From an uncultured Saprospiraceae bacterium (GTDB taxonomy: Bacteria > Bacteroidota > Bacteroidia > Chitinophagales > Saprospiraceae), in assembly GCA_938015435.1 (NCBI GenBank), contig CALLPN010000012.1, positions 1 through 64,000 of the forward strand: a stretch of DNA of 64,000 nt, written 5' to 3'. Below, in pieces: positions 54,740 through 63,204 of this stretch; positions within the stretch are counted from its first letter, which is position 1; each line of letters starts with the position of its first letter. A model generated the notes under the pieces. It searched no databases and was not told where the DNA came from. It saw only the letters and a program-made list of their open reading frames with translations. Position numbers and translations under genes: made by a program.

Positions 54740-56528
54740 ACTCTTTCACAATTTCCAATATCGCATCTCCGTACTTCATCAACTTAACCCTTCCTATGCC
54801 GTCAACCGAAAGCAACTCTGCATTGGTTTTGGGAAGTACCGTTGCGATTTGATCTAATGCCTTATTATTCATGATGACATATGCAGGTACTTTTTGAGAT
54901 TTCGCTAATCCAATACGCCAAGACTTTAGCGCGGTAACCAGATCTTGATCCGCGTTTCCTACATCCATTGCAAGCTTAGGAATCTTAATTTTTGGCTTCT
55001 TATCATTAGGCACAAATTTACTTAGCATTATCGTCGATTCGCCTTTGAGTACAGGCATAGAAAGAGGAGTTGACTTGAGCTTAGATCTATCTGTAAAATC
55101 TATAGACAACAATCCTTGATTAACCATCTGAGTTACATAATGCTTCCAATCCAAAAAGGGTACATCTCGCCCTATTCCAAAAGTTTTTATCTTATCCAAT
55201 CCAGAATCTCGCACTTCTATTCTATGCGACCCTCTCAGTACATCTATTAATAAATTGAGGCTGGTGGACTCTTGAGATCTGATCACAGCACTGAGTGCCA
55301 TCTGGACATACTTAGTTCCATCAAATAACTCTGGTGGATTGAGACAATTATCACAATGATCGCATTGTGTATTTCTATATTCTCCAAAATAATTAAGCAC
55401 TAAATTAGTCCTACAACTCGCTGCGGTTGCAAACTCCCACATCCGTTCGAGTTTAGCAGATTGCACTACTTTAAACTGGTCGGTAGCTTCGCCTTCATCT
55501 ATAAATCTCTTAAGATTGACATAGTCTCCCCAACTGTGAAACAGAAGCGATTCGGCAGGTTTACCATCTCTACCACCTCTGCCTATTTCTTGATAATAAC
55601 TTTCAATATTTTTAGGCATATTATAATGTATCACCCATCTGATATTAGGCTTATCGATACCCATACCAAACGCTATAGTTGCGCATACAATCTGTATATC
55701 ATCAGATTGAAATTCTAGTTGCACTTCTTCTCTCTCATCTGCTGGTAAGCGAGCGTGATATGCTCTTGCTTTATATCCTTGTGCTCTAAGATCCTCTGCT
55801 ACCTTCTCAGTACTCTTACGGCTCAGGCAATATACGATGCCTGCTTCTTTTTGATGTGAAAGTAGAAAATTAGAAATCTGCTGTATTCTTTTGAGTCCAG
55901 AACTCACTACTGTTTTGATATTCGTTCTTTCGAAACTCGACAAAAACTGCTTAGGTTTATCCAATTTCAATTGCTCAATTATATCCGCTTGAGTCGCATG
56001 ATCTGCGGTAGCGGTTAGAGCGACAACTGGTATATCTGGAAATGTTTCTTTGAGTCTTGAGAGCTTAACATATTCCGGTCTAAAATCATTTCCCCAAACA
56101 GATACACAATGTGCTTCATCTATGGCAAACAAGCTTACGTTATTACTTTTGAGGTACTCCAAAAACCTACCTGCCAACAAACCTTCAGGAGATATATAAA
56201 GCATCTTCAATACCCCTTTATCGATATCATCTAAGATTTGCCTCTTCTGCCCTTCATCGATATTACTGTGCATCGCTTCGGCAGCTACATCCAACTGCTT
56301 CAGAGCTGCTACTTGATCATTCATCAATGCAATGAGAGGGGATACCACCACAGTAAGTCCATCTCTGACTAATGCAGGGATCTGATAGCAAAGGGACTTT
56401 CCGCCACCAGTAGGCATGATTACAAGATTATCATTTCCGTCGACGACAGATTGAATGACTGCCCCTTGCTGATCGCGAAAAGAACTGTAGCCAAATATAT
56501 CTTTAAGAATTTCTAGAGGTTTGGGCAC
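54732..56528 (-). CDS. recQ: ATP-dependent DNA helicase RecQ
   Basis: Superfamily 2 3'-5' helicase of the RecFOR and DNA repair pathways. Motifs: FRDQQGAVIQ (Q-type motif 0), MPTGGGKSLCYQIPAL (Walker A), DEAHCVSVWGNDFRPEY (DEAH), VALTATAD, QEIGRGGRDG (motif VI). A zinc-binding CRTNLVLNYFGEYR and CDHCDNC segment and an HRDC domain at the C-terminus complete it. The longest frame starts with TTG at 56564, but that overlaps the -7 box at 56552-56559. The GTG at 56528, just before PKPLEILKDIFGY, is preferred (598 residues). Confidence 0.94.
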   Translation of the reverse strand: MPKPLEILKDIFGYSSFRDQQGAVIQSVVDGNDNLVIMPTGGGKSLCYQIPALVRDGLTVVVSPLIALMNDQVAALKQLDVAAEAMHSNIDEGQKRQILDDIDKGVLKMLYISPEGLLAGRFLEYLKSNNVSLFAIDEAHCVSVWGNDFRPEYVKLSRLKETFPDIPVVALTATADHATQADIIEQLKLDKPKQFLSSFERTNIKTVVSSGLKRIQQISNFLLSHQKEAGIVYCLSRKSTEKVAEDLRAQGYKARAYHARLPADEREEVQLEFQSDDIQIVCATIAFGMGIDKPNIRWVIHYNMPKNIESYYQEIGRGGRDGKPAESLLFHSWGDYVNLKRFIDEGEATDQFKVVQSAKLERMWEFATAASCRTNLVLNYFGEYRNTQCDHCDNCLNPPELFDGTKYVQMALSAVIRSQESTSLNLLIDVLRGSHRIEVRDSGLDKIKTFGIGRDVPFLDWKHYVTQMVNQGLLSIDFTDRSKLKSTPLSMPVLKGESTIMLSKFVPNDKKPKIKIPKLAMDVGNADQDLVTALKSWRIGLAKSQKVPAYVIMNNKALDQIATVLPKTNAELLSVDGIGRVKLMKYGDAILEIVKEYG

Positions 56529-56551
56529 TCTGAGTTGTGTTGGTAGGTGAG

Positions 56552-56559
56552 CAAAGGTA
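56552..56559 (-). promoter_or_regulatory. -7 promoter element of recQ
   Basis: TACCTTTG on the minus strand, 24 bp upstream of the GTG at 56528, predicting a leader of about 17 nt. A second near-match (CACCTTTG) lies 10 bp further upstream. No -33 TTG found. Confidence 0.4.
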
Positions 56560-56629
56560 GGCAAAGGTGTTGACTTTCCGAGATGAGGTTAAACCTTAAA
56601 ATTCCAAGAGAGACTTGCCTAAGGAATGG

Positions 56630-56760
56630 GCTTAAGCGAATTGCTGAGAGCGGTTTGGGCCTATGCAGAGAACGGTTTGCTAAACGGGTCTTGCTTAAGC
56701 GAATTGCTGAGAGCGATTTGGGTACTTGTAAGTCAATTCCGAATTGCCTTGCAAGTACCC
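56630..56760. repeat. REP-like repeats beside the tyrosine transposase gene
   Basis: A 30-mer (GCTTAAGCGAATTGCTGAGA, continuing GCrGTTTGGG-like) is repeated at 56630-56659 and 56693-56722 with one mismatch, period 63 bp. GGGTACTTG (56720-56728) and CAAGTACCC (56752-56760) form a 9-bp hairpin stem. Each 30-mer starts with the palindrome GCTTAAGC. The position right downstream of the transposase gene is what is expected for its REP substrates. Confidence 0.6.
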
Positions 56761-56785
56761 ACGTCTAATAGGCATCTAGTAAACA

Positions 56786-57460
56786 TCACGGCTCAAATCC
56801 TAGTAGCTTCCTTCCCATTTCTAAATTAAGCAATGTTCCTTGTCGCAATCCCGCGTAATCTCTGGCTGAAGAGTATTTGTAATCTGTAGCTCTAATTACA
56901 AGATTGGCAACTTCAGGGTTTTGATGAATGTAATTGATACAGACTTTAGCATAATTGTTATTTCGGTTAAACTTATCTACTTCTCTAAGCTTCATTCCCT
57001 TTTTTTCTAAATGATACCAGCCATCTTTAGCTTTACATCTATGGCGAAATAGTGACCCTGTTCTTCCTCTTTCTTTATTCAACGCTCTGGTATATCCTCT
57101 TTGCAAATCTCCTATTGCACTGTTTAGCGTAATATATTCATAGGGGTCTGCAACTCGTTTTCGTTTTCGACTTTGTATACTCGCCCATATGTTAGTTTCT
57201 CTTTTGGCCGTTCGCCTTTTAATTTCGATATCATCTAAATGTTTCCAGTAGTCCTTTCTTGTTATTTCTATATCTCTAACATAAAATAACCAATGAAAAT
57301 GATTGGACATTAAGCAATAGGCCACTAAATCTCCAAACGGAAGTAAGTGACCTTTCATCTTCCATAAGAAGTAATGAAAGTTATGATCGTCGTAAAACAA
57401 AGTCTCTCTATTATTACCTTGATTGTAAATATGAAAGAGTTGGGTTGGATAAAAGTCCAT
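56786..57460 (-). CDS. REP-associated tyrosine transposase (Y1 HUH family)
   Basis: A 224-residue single-strand DNA nicking enzyme of the IS200-like Y1 group (RAYT). MDFYPTQLFHIYNQGNNRETLFYDD is the family N-terminus. CLMSNHFHWLFYV carries the HUH metal site, and GYTRALNKERGRTGSLFRHR the catalytic Tyr and the conserved GRTGSLF. The longest frame would begin 36 codons earlier and overlap a divergent small gene; the ATG at 57460 fits the family. No terminal repeats typical of a full IS are seen, so it is a domesticated REP-type gene. Confidence 0.88.
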   Translation of the reverse strand: MDFYPTQLFHIYNQGNNRETLFYDDHNFHYFLWKMKGHLLPFGDLVAYCLMSNHFHWLFYVRDIEITRKDYWKHLDDIEIKRRTAKRETNIWASIQSRKRKRVADPYEYITLNSAIGDLQRGYTRALNKERGRTGSLFRHRCKAKDGWYHLEKKGMKLREVDKFNRNNNYAKVCINYIHQNPEVANLVIRATDYKYSSARDYAGLRQGTLLNLEMGRKLLGFEP

Positions 57461-57515
57461 TCTAATTAATTTTGCATCTTTTAAATATAATAATTGTAAA
57501 ACAATCGACGCACCT

Positions 57516-57692
57516 ATGGGCATCCTCAAACCACAATCCCCAAAGACCAATACAGTCATCGTAAGCATTCTATTAGTATTAGCTGGATACTTTGGTGGTT
57601 CTTATATACCATCGATAGCTGAGCATAGTGATTGGCTATTAATTGGTGGATATCTGATCCTACTTTTAGGCGTGTATATCAGAGGATTGTAA
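57516..57692 (+). CDS. Small two-helix membrane protein (58 residues)
   Basis: An open frame of 58 codons starting at ATG: MGILKPQSPKTNTVIVSILL, with two hydrophobic helices (about residues 13-30 and 41-54) joined by a short GGSYIPSIAEHSD loop, ending in a basic residue pattern YIRGL. The composition is that of a genuine membrane protein, and it sits in the 56-bp-spaced divergent gap between the transposase and ubiD. No family recognised. It precedes ubiD by 75 bp in the same direction and could be its leader gene. Confidence 0.6.
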   Translation: MGILKPQSPKTNTVIVSILLVLAGYFGGSYIPSIAEHSDWLLIGGYLILLLGVYIRGL

Positions 57693-57767
57693 TCAAGAAT
57701 AAATATCTTGGCATATTCTAAACTTAAAGACCGCTAATTACTTAGTATTGTAACTCAATATTTGTCT

Positions 57768-59606
57768 ATGTACGCTTCTCTGCAGCAATGTGTAATTGAT
57801 CTCGAAAAATCTGGCCAGTTACTTAGGATCAAAACTCCGCTTGACCCAAATTTGGAAATCGCGGAAGTACATAGAAGAATATTCGAAGCTGGAGGTCCTG
57901 CAGTCTTATTCGAAAATATAATTGGCAGTCCATTTCGAGGATTATCAAATATCTATGGCACCTTTGAGCGTACAGATTGGCTCTTTCGTAAGACATTAGA
58001 AAAAGTGCAGAAAGTAACTGAAATCAAAGCTGATCCTGCGAACTTTCTTAAGAATCCAACAAGATATCTATCTGCTCCATTTACAGCTTTATCTGCATTA
58101 CCTACTAAGGCAAGATTTTCTAAGCCAGCCATGTATGGTCAGACTACAATCGATCAGCTACCACTTATCAAGTCTTGGCCAATGGATGGTGGAGCATTTG
58201 TAACTATGCCTCAAGTGATGTCCCTACCTCCAGGATCCAAAAATATGATGGAATCCAATTTGGGAATGTACCGTATTCAGTTGACTGGCAATGACTATAA
58301 AACCAATGAAGAAATAGGACTTCACTATCAATTGCACAGAGGTATCGGTGTGCACCATAAAGAATATCTTAAAAGCGATGAGCCTTTCAGAGTGTCTGTA
58401 TTCGTGGGTGGACCACCATCACATGCTTTTTCAGCTATTATGCCTATGCCTGAGGGATTGAGCGAATTGACATTTGCTGGTATGTTAGCTGGCAGAAGAT
58501 TTAGATATGCGTTTGATGATATGGGTCATGCCATATCAACTGATGCCGATTTTGTGATCACTGGTACGATAGACAAAAAGAGACAAATGCCTGAGGGACC
58601 ATTTGGTGATCACTTAGGATATTATAGTCTGACACATGATTTTCCTGTGATGAAAGTCGATCGTGTATATCATAGGAAAGATGCCATCTGGCACTTCTCT
58701 ATCGTAGGGCGACCACCTATGGAAGACAGTAGTTTTGGATATCTTATACATAAGTTGGTTAAAGCATTGACACCAGGAGAATTTCCTGGCCTGAGAACAA
58801 TCAATGCAGTAGATGCTGCAGGAGTGCACCCGCTCCTACTCGCTGTTGGTGGTGAGCGATATATGCCATTCCGTAAGCGTGTACCTGAGGAGATTATTAC
58901 AATAGGAAATAGGATATTAGGTAGTGGCCAAACTTCATTAGCGAAATTTTTATTTATCGCTGCGGATGACGATGATCCCAAATTAGATGCTGACAATATT
59001 GAGCATTTCTTTCATCACTTTTTACAACGTGTAGATTGGAATAGAGATTTACATTTTCAAACTAAAACGACAATCGACACGCTTGATTATTCTGGTAGTG
59101 GATGGAATGCTGGATCGAAAGTATTGATCGCTTGTAGAGGTGACATTAAAAGAGAATTAGCGAAAGAAATATCTTCTGATCTCACTTTACCTAAAGGATA
59201 TACAGATGCTCATGTAGCATTACCAGGAATACTCGCTTTGCAAGCTCCTAAGTTTACTTCACAAGCTAACGCAGCGGAAGAAATGGAAGCACTTTCTCTG
59301 CATCTCCAAAGTCAAAATCTGGAAGAGTTTCCTTTAGTATTAGTAGTGGATGATTCCAAGTTTACTGCGGCTACATTGAATAATTATTTATGGGTGGCTT
59401 ATACAAGAGCTAATCCATCTCATGACATATACGGTGTAGATAGCTACGTAGAGCATAAGCATTGGGGATGTCGTGGATCTTTGATCATCGACGCTCGTAT
59501 CAAGCCCCATCATGCGCCTGAGTTGGTACTCGATCCAGCAATTACTAAGAAGGTCGATCAATTGTTTAGTAAAGGTGGAGAGTTGTATAATTTTAAGACT
59601 AAGTAG
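57768..59606 (+). CDS. UbiD-family decarboxylase
   Basis: A 612-residue prenylated-FMN-dependent decarboxylase-type protein. N-terminal YASLQQCVIDLEKSGQLLRI and PAVLFENIIGSPFRGLSN are followed by the central SVFVGGPPSHAF cofactor region. The acidic active-site segment MPEGPFGDHLGYYS shows EGPFG as in UbiD enzymes. C-terminal YGVDSYVEHKHWGCRGSLIIDARI. The family removes CO2 from aromatic or unsaturated acids, in menaquinone or ubiquinone biosynthesis or degradation. A UbiX partner is not in the window. ATG at 57768 is preferred over the TTG two codons earlier. Confidence 0.88.
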   Translation: MYASLQQCVIDLEKSGQLLRIKTPLDPNLEIAEVHRRIFEAGGPAVLFENIIGSPFRGLSNIYGTFERTDWLFRKTLEKVQKVTEIKADPANFLKNPTRYLSAPFTALSALPTKARFSKPAMYGQTTIDQLPLIKSWPMDGGAFVTMPQVMSLPPGSKNMMESNLGMYRIQLTGNDYKTNEEIGLHYQLHRGIGVHHKEYLKSDEPFRVSVFVGGPPSHAFSAIMPMPEGLSELTFAGMLAGRRFRYAFDDMGHAISTDADFVITGTIDKKRQMPEGPFGDHLGYYSLTHDFPVMKVDRVYHRKDAIWHFSIVGRPPMEDSSFGYLIHKLVKALTPGEFPGLRTINAVDAAGVHPLLLAVGGERYMPFRKRVPEEIITIGNRILGSGQTSLAKFLFIAADDDDPKLDADNIEHFFHHFLQRVDWNRDLHFQTKTTIDTLDYSGSGWNAGSKVLIACRGDIKRELAKEISSDLTLPKGYTDAHVALPGILALQAPKFTSQANAAEEMEALSLHLQSQNLEEFPLVLVVDDSKFTAATLNNYLWVAYTRANPSHDIYGVDSYVEHKHWGCRGSLIIDARIKPHHAPELVLDPAITKKVDQLFSKGGELYNFKTK

Positions 59607-59615
59607 AAGATTAAT

Positions 59616-59660
59616 ATTTATGCTAGTTTATTAATATGATTTAAATAAACTAGCATAAAT
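59616..59660. terminator. Bidirectional terminator between ubiD and the haloperoxidase gene
   Basis: A perfect 17-bp stem (ATTTATGCTAGTTTATT at 59616-59632 with its inverse at 59644-59660) and an 11-nt loop lies 10 bp after the ubiD stop, between convergent genes. AT-rich on both sides. Confidence 0.8.
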
Positions 59661-59712
59661 AGACTTATAAACATTTCTCTTTGGATCAGTTATCCCAACA
59701 GGTTTCGATTGA

Positions 59713-62700
59713 CTACCCTCCCACCATAACTCTCTCGGTCATTACAGGTAAACCATCTTTAACTATTCTTAGAATGTAGATTCCATGAGGTAAATCAACA
59801 TTGTAAATAATCGTTCTGTTATTTTCAAAAAAGGCCTGCTGCTCTCTGATTAATTTTCCTTCAGTCGAGATCCATATTACCTCAGCTTGACCATCTACTT
59901 GATGATGGATTTCGATTACATCGGTCATAGGATTAGGAAAGACTTTAGTTTGTAAAAATAAATCCAATCCACTACAATCTTCATCTATCCCATTATCAGG
60001 AATATCTGTCTCTGAAGGATTGATACTAGCATTATCATCGTCGCAATCAGTGTTATCTACAACGTAATCAACAGGCGGCGTATCATAGCATATTTCGATT
60101 TCTTCTGCTGCATCACCAAAGCCATCTTTGTCATTATCAAAATAGTATTTAAATAGTGATAGATCTTCATCTATTTGTCCATCACAATTATTATCGATAT
60201 CATCACATATTTCTGTAGCAGCAGGATTGATCGCAAAGTCATCATCTACGCAATCCGTATTATCAATAACATAACCTGTAGCAGGCACATCATAGCAAAT
60301 CAATATACTAATCGCATCGTTGCCAAAAGTATCGCCATCAGTATCTATGTAATAAGTATAGAGCGGTAGATCTTCATCTATCTGTCCGTCACAGTTATTA
60401 TCGATATCATCGCATATTTCTGTAGCATCAGGATTGATCGTCGCGTCTTGATCATTACAATCTGTAGATGGTACTACGAATCCCAAAGGTGCAGAATCAT
60501 AACACGTTTGAGTATCTCTTGACGCTTCACCGTATCCATCTTGATCTTCGTCAAAGTAATACGTAAATTGCTCCAAATCTTCGTCTATGAATCCGTCGCA
60601 ATTATTATCAATATCATCACATATTTCTATTGCAGCTGGATTGATTGCAGCATCTTGATCATTGCAATCTGTAGAAGGAACAACAAATCCCATGGGTGCA
60701 AAATCATAACACGTTTGAGTATCTCTCGACGCTTCCCCATATCCATCTTGATCTTCATCAAAGTAATACGTAAATTGCTCTAAGTCTTCATCTATAAATC
60801 CATCACAATTATTATCTAAATCATCGCACACTTCTGGTGCGCCAGGATAGACCGTGTTATTAGCATCGTCACAATCTTCGTATGCCCAAAACCCATCATT
60901 ATCTGCATCTCTAAAAAATAGATTTTCAGCTTTATTATATACATCATTCGCTACTTTGATTCCGATCTTACGGCCGGGTATATCATCTGCCGGAGGATGT
61001 ATCCCTCCCCATATTCTTGACAGACTCGTCTGATCCGAAGCATCTCTATAAGTCGCCCATTGCAATGTAAAATCTTGCGATGGACCATCTTCGAATACTA
61101 GAAACTCATTTTGCTTAACTTCAAAAGTTCCTATACCTCCAGGGAAGTATTCGTCGCCAGTCAACATCGTAATAATCTCCGCCGCAGCTCTTGAGAAAGT
61201 CGAATGACCAGAGACATAACCAGCGAAAGGAGGTGTAACAAATGATGGTCTTTGATATGGCCACCATTCTTCTGCTAATATCCAAGCTACACCAGCGACA
61301 TCAGTATCTGGGTTATTAATATAATCCGGTCCTCTCCATGATTTGACTTTTATCTTTCCTACGTTCTGACTTTGATTTCCTGCCAATGGATCTCCTGCTT
61401 CTACAAGCTCAACCTGTCCTTCTATAAGATCCATTCCTGCCGGATCATAATGCGGTCTTGTGGGGTCAGTACACTGCCCTTTATCGGCCATATATCTGAT
61501 CGCTGACACTGGTCTGAGGTAATCATAATACCCTTTAATACTCCATGTAGATATCGCAGAATCATGCATCGCAGCTCCAAGTAAGAAGTAACTCTTAATA
61601 TCCCACTCTAGGTCTTCGATAATCGGCCCTACCCCTTCGTATCTCTTCTCAAGCATTGGATGACTATTGACATAATTGATCAAAGTAAACCAGTGTCCTG
61701 GAGGCGTCTCACTATCTGGACCATCCGCCCAAAACTCTGCCAATACTCTTGTATAATCTCCTCGTAGTACCATCTGTGGTTCGTATGGCTGACCCGTAAT
61801 CGGATTGAGATCGTGACCCATACTTGGATCTCCACCTTCTAGGAAATTATAGTAATTATAAAATTCTTCTTCGCTTGGAAGCTCTCCAGCATTACCCAAA
61901 GAAGCAGGAGAGATATCTATCATCACGCCATCAGATGGATCTAAGTGTGATGACCACTGTACCACCATTCCAAAACCTTTCTTATAATCGATCGATGATT
62001 CCATATTACTAGGATCTATAAGTGGTGGTGGACCCGGATCATGATATAATGTAAATTCCCCTTCTGTTTTCTTTTCTGTATCTGGAATCGCAAAATGATT
62101 GACATTACCCCATTCCGGTCCCAGAAAATCTGGTGTGTTAAATGGTATCACATTTCCAGACTGATCAATAAAAACATCTAATGTAAGCTGCTGCCAATTG
62201 TTAGGATTTTCGATATTAGGATTACCTGGAAAAGCCATTACTAGTGGATCATTTACCGGATTATAAAATATATTGTTGTACTGGCCTATCTCGTTAGCTC
62301 CATCAAGGATGCCATAGTTAATCATATGATTACCTAGATAATTGCCCAGAGCGGCACCAGATCCTGAGGTATATGCTTGGCTAGTATTATTGATATCATA
62401 ACCTAGATTAGCCATTTTGGCATTAAATCTATTTTGAGCGCTTGCCCCTTCCGGTGAATTAGAAAATCTATGGGATAGTAATCTGTACATCGCATGACTG
62501 ATAGCCTCCTCTAATTGCTCCGTTGGATCTTCTGCCCAAGGGAAAGACTCAAATGGGAATGTGTAGCCATCTACTGTATTACCCAAAAAATAGGGTGTGG
62601 CACTTTCATCAGAGGATGCCCAGATATCATACATAGCAGCTGATGTGTGCCAGAGATTACGTGCATGTATCGTTGGCCTTGCAAAATCCTTACGAATAGA

Positions 62701-62823
62701 TTCCAGTAAGGTCTCGTTCCATTCGTGTGCTACTGTTTCGTTTTGAGCCGTTGCTCCAACGGCAAATAAAAGACAAAGAGAAAATATATAATATGTAATC
62801 AGCTGACGCATATGCAGTTTCAC
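59713..62823 (-). CDS. Secreted vanadium haloperoxidase-like protein with MopE repeats and type 9 sorting domain
   Basis: A 1036-residue secreted protein. Signal peptide ends at FAVGATA-QN. Residues 30-625 are a vanadium-dependent haloperoxidase or PAP2-type helical domain. PPFAGYVSGHSTFSRAAAE (residue 540 region, catalytic His) and SRIWGGIHPPADDIPGR (Arg and His that hold vanadate or phosphate) are visible. Residues 640-945 carry four MopE-like metal-binding repeats (EICDDIDNNCDG, STDCNDQDA) of about 69 residues, two almost identical. The end is a type A sorting domain (VFPNPMTDVIEI). Likely halogenating or phosphatase enzyme at the surface; activity is inferred from residues only. Confidence 0.88.
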   Translation of the reverse strand: MKLHMRQLITYYIFSLCLLFAVGATAQNETVAHEWNETLLESIRKDFARPTIHARNLWHTSAAMYDIWASSDESATPYFLGNTVDGYTFPFESFPWAEDPTEQLEEAISHAMYRLLSHRFSNSPEGASAQNRFNAKMANLGYDINNTSQAYTSGSGAALGNYLGNHMINYGILDGANEIGQYNNIFYNPVNDPLVMAFPGNPNIENPNNWQQLTLDVFIDQSGNVIPFNTPDFLGPEWGNVNHFAIPDTEKKTEGEFTLYHDPGPPPLIDPSNMESSIDYKKGFGMVVQWSSHLDPSDGVMIDISPASLGNAGELPSEEEFYNYYNFLEGGDPSMGHDLNPITGQPYEPQMVLRGDYTRVLAEFWADGPDSETPPGHWFTLINYVNSHPMLEKRYEGVGPIIEDLEWDIKSYFLLGAAMHDSAISTWSIKGYYDYLRPVSAIRYMADKGQCTDPTRPHYDPAGMDLIEGQVELVEAGDPLAGNQSQNVGKIKVKSWRGPDYINNPDTDVAGVAWILAEEWWPYQRPSFVTPPFAGYVSGHSTFSRAAAEIITMLTGDEYFPGGIGTFEVKQNEFLVFEDGPSQDFTLQWATYRDASDQTSLSRIWGGIHPPADDIPGRKIGIKVANDVYNKAENLFFRDADNDGFWAYEDCDDANNTVYPGAPEVCDDLDNNCDGFIDEDLEQFTYYFDEDQDGYGEASRDTQTCYDFAPMGFVVPSTDCNDQDAAINPAAIEICDDIDNNCDGFIDEDLEQFTYYFDEDQDGYGEASRDTQTCYDSAPLGFVVPSTDCNDQDATINPDATEICDDIDNNCDGQIDEDLPLYTYYIDTDGDTFGNDAISILICYDVPATGYVIDNTDCVDDDFAINPAATEICDDIDNNCDGQIDEDLSLFKYYFDNDKDGFGDAAEEIEICYDTPPVDYVVDNTDCDDDNASINPSETDIPDNGIDEDCSGLDLFLQTKVFPNPMTDVIEIHHQVDGQAEVIWISTEGKLIREQQAFFENNRTIIYNVDLPHGIYILRIVKDGLPVMTERVMVGG

Positions 62824-62839
62824 TATTTATTAATAACGA

Positions 62840-62847
62840 CAAAGTTA
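62840..62847 (-). promoter_or_regulatory. -7 promoter element of the haloperoxidase-like gene
   Basis: TAACTTTG on the minus strand, 16 bp before the ATG at 62823, same word as the box before the Sco-like gene. No -33 TTG found. Confidence 0.4.
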
Positions 62848-62937
62848 ACAAATAGAAAATAATATATATGTTAAATCGTAATGGGAGATTTGTGATCTAT
62901 TGTACGATCCAAAAGTTGGTGAAACATGGCTGGATAC

Positions 62938-62974
62938 AAAAAAAAGAGGTTAATCTTGTATAAGATCAACCTCT
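62938..62974 (-). terminator. Intrinsic terminator for the M16 peptidase gene
   Basis: On the minus strand a 13-bp stem (AGAGGTTGATCTT against AAGATTAACCTCT, one G-U pair, 4-nt loop, 62974-62945) is followed by eight T (62945-62938). It lies 228 bp after the peptidase stop, the only terminator seen there. Confidence 0.85.
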
Positions 62975-63039
62975 AGAAACTAACTGAACTATAAGACTAG
63001 GCGAAACACTTTAAAAATCACCTAGCCACTAAAATTATC

Positions 63040-63204
63040 TTATACCATTTCTTTTTGTATATGTCACTTTACATTTATTAGAAATCTGCATAATATCAAG
63101 GCGGAAAACGCAGTCTTAGACGTAGCTAAGGCGAGTTTTTCAAACTATGAAATTAGGTCGAGTTACATAAATATATGCGACAGTTTCAAGCAGATATGGC
63201 ATTA
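63040..63204. repeat. Dispersed intergenic element, TTATACCA type
   Basis: This is most of the gap between the terminator and the peptidase gene (62975-63201). The left end matches the 45-bp element at 33563-33607 (TTATACCA, then ATGTCACTT at +21). The middle (63091-63114) is an inverted relative of 4468-4491. The right end AGATATGGCATTA is a weak inverse of the left end. It may be a miniature element of about 165 bp that abuts the stop codon. Confidence 0.4.

Noticed and set aside
56529..56564. TTG start of recQ giving twelve extra residues
   Set aside because: It overlaps the TACCTTTG -7 box and the extra residues do not resemble RecQ N-termini; the GTG at 56528 is better.
57461..57568. 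N-terminal extension of the transposase
   Set aside because: The extra 36 residues are unlike the family N-terminus and overlap the divergent 58-residue gene.
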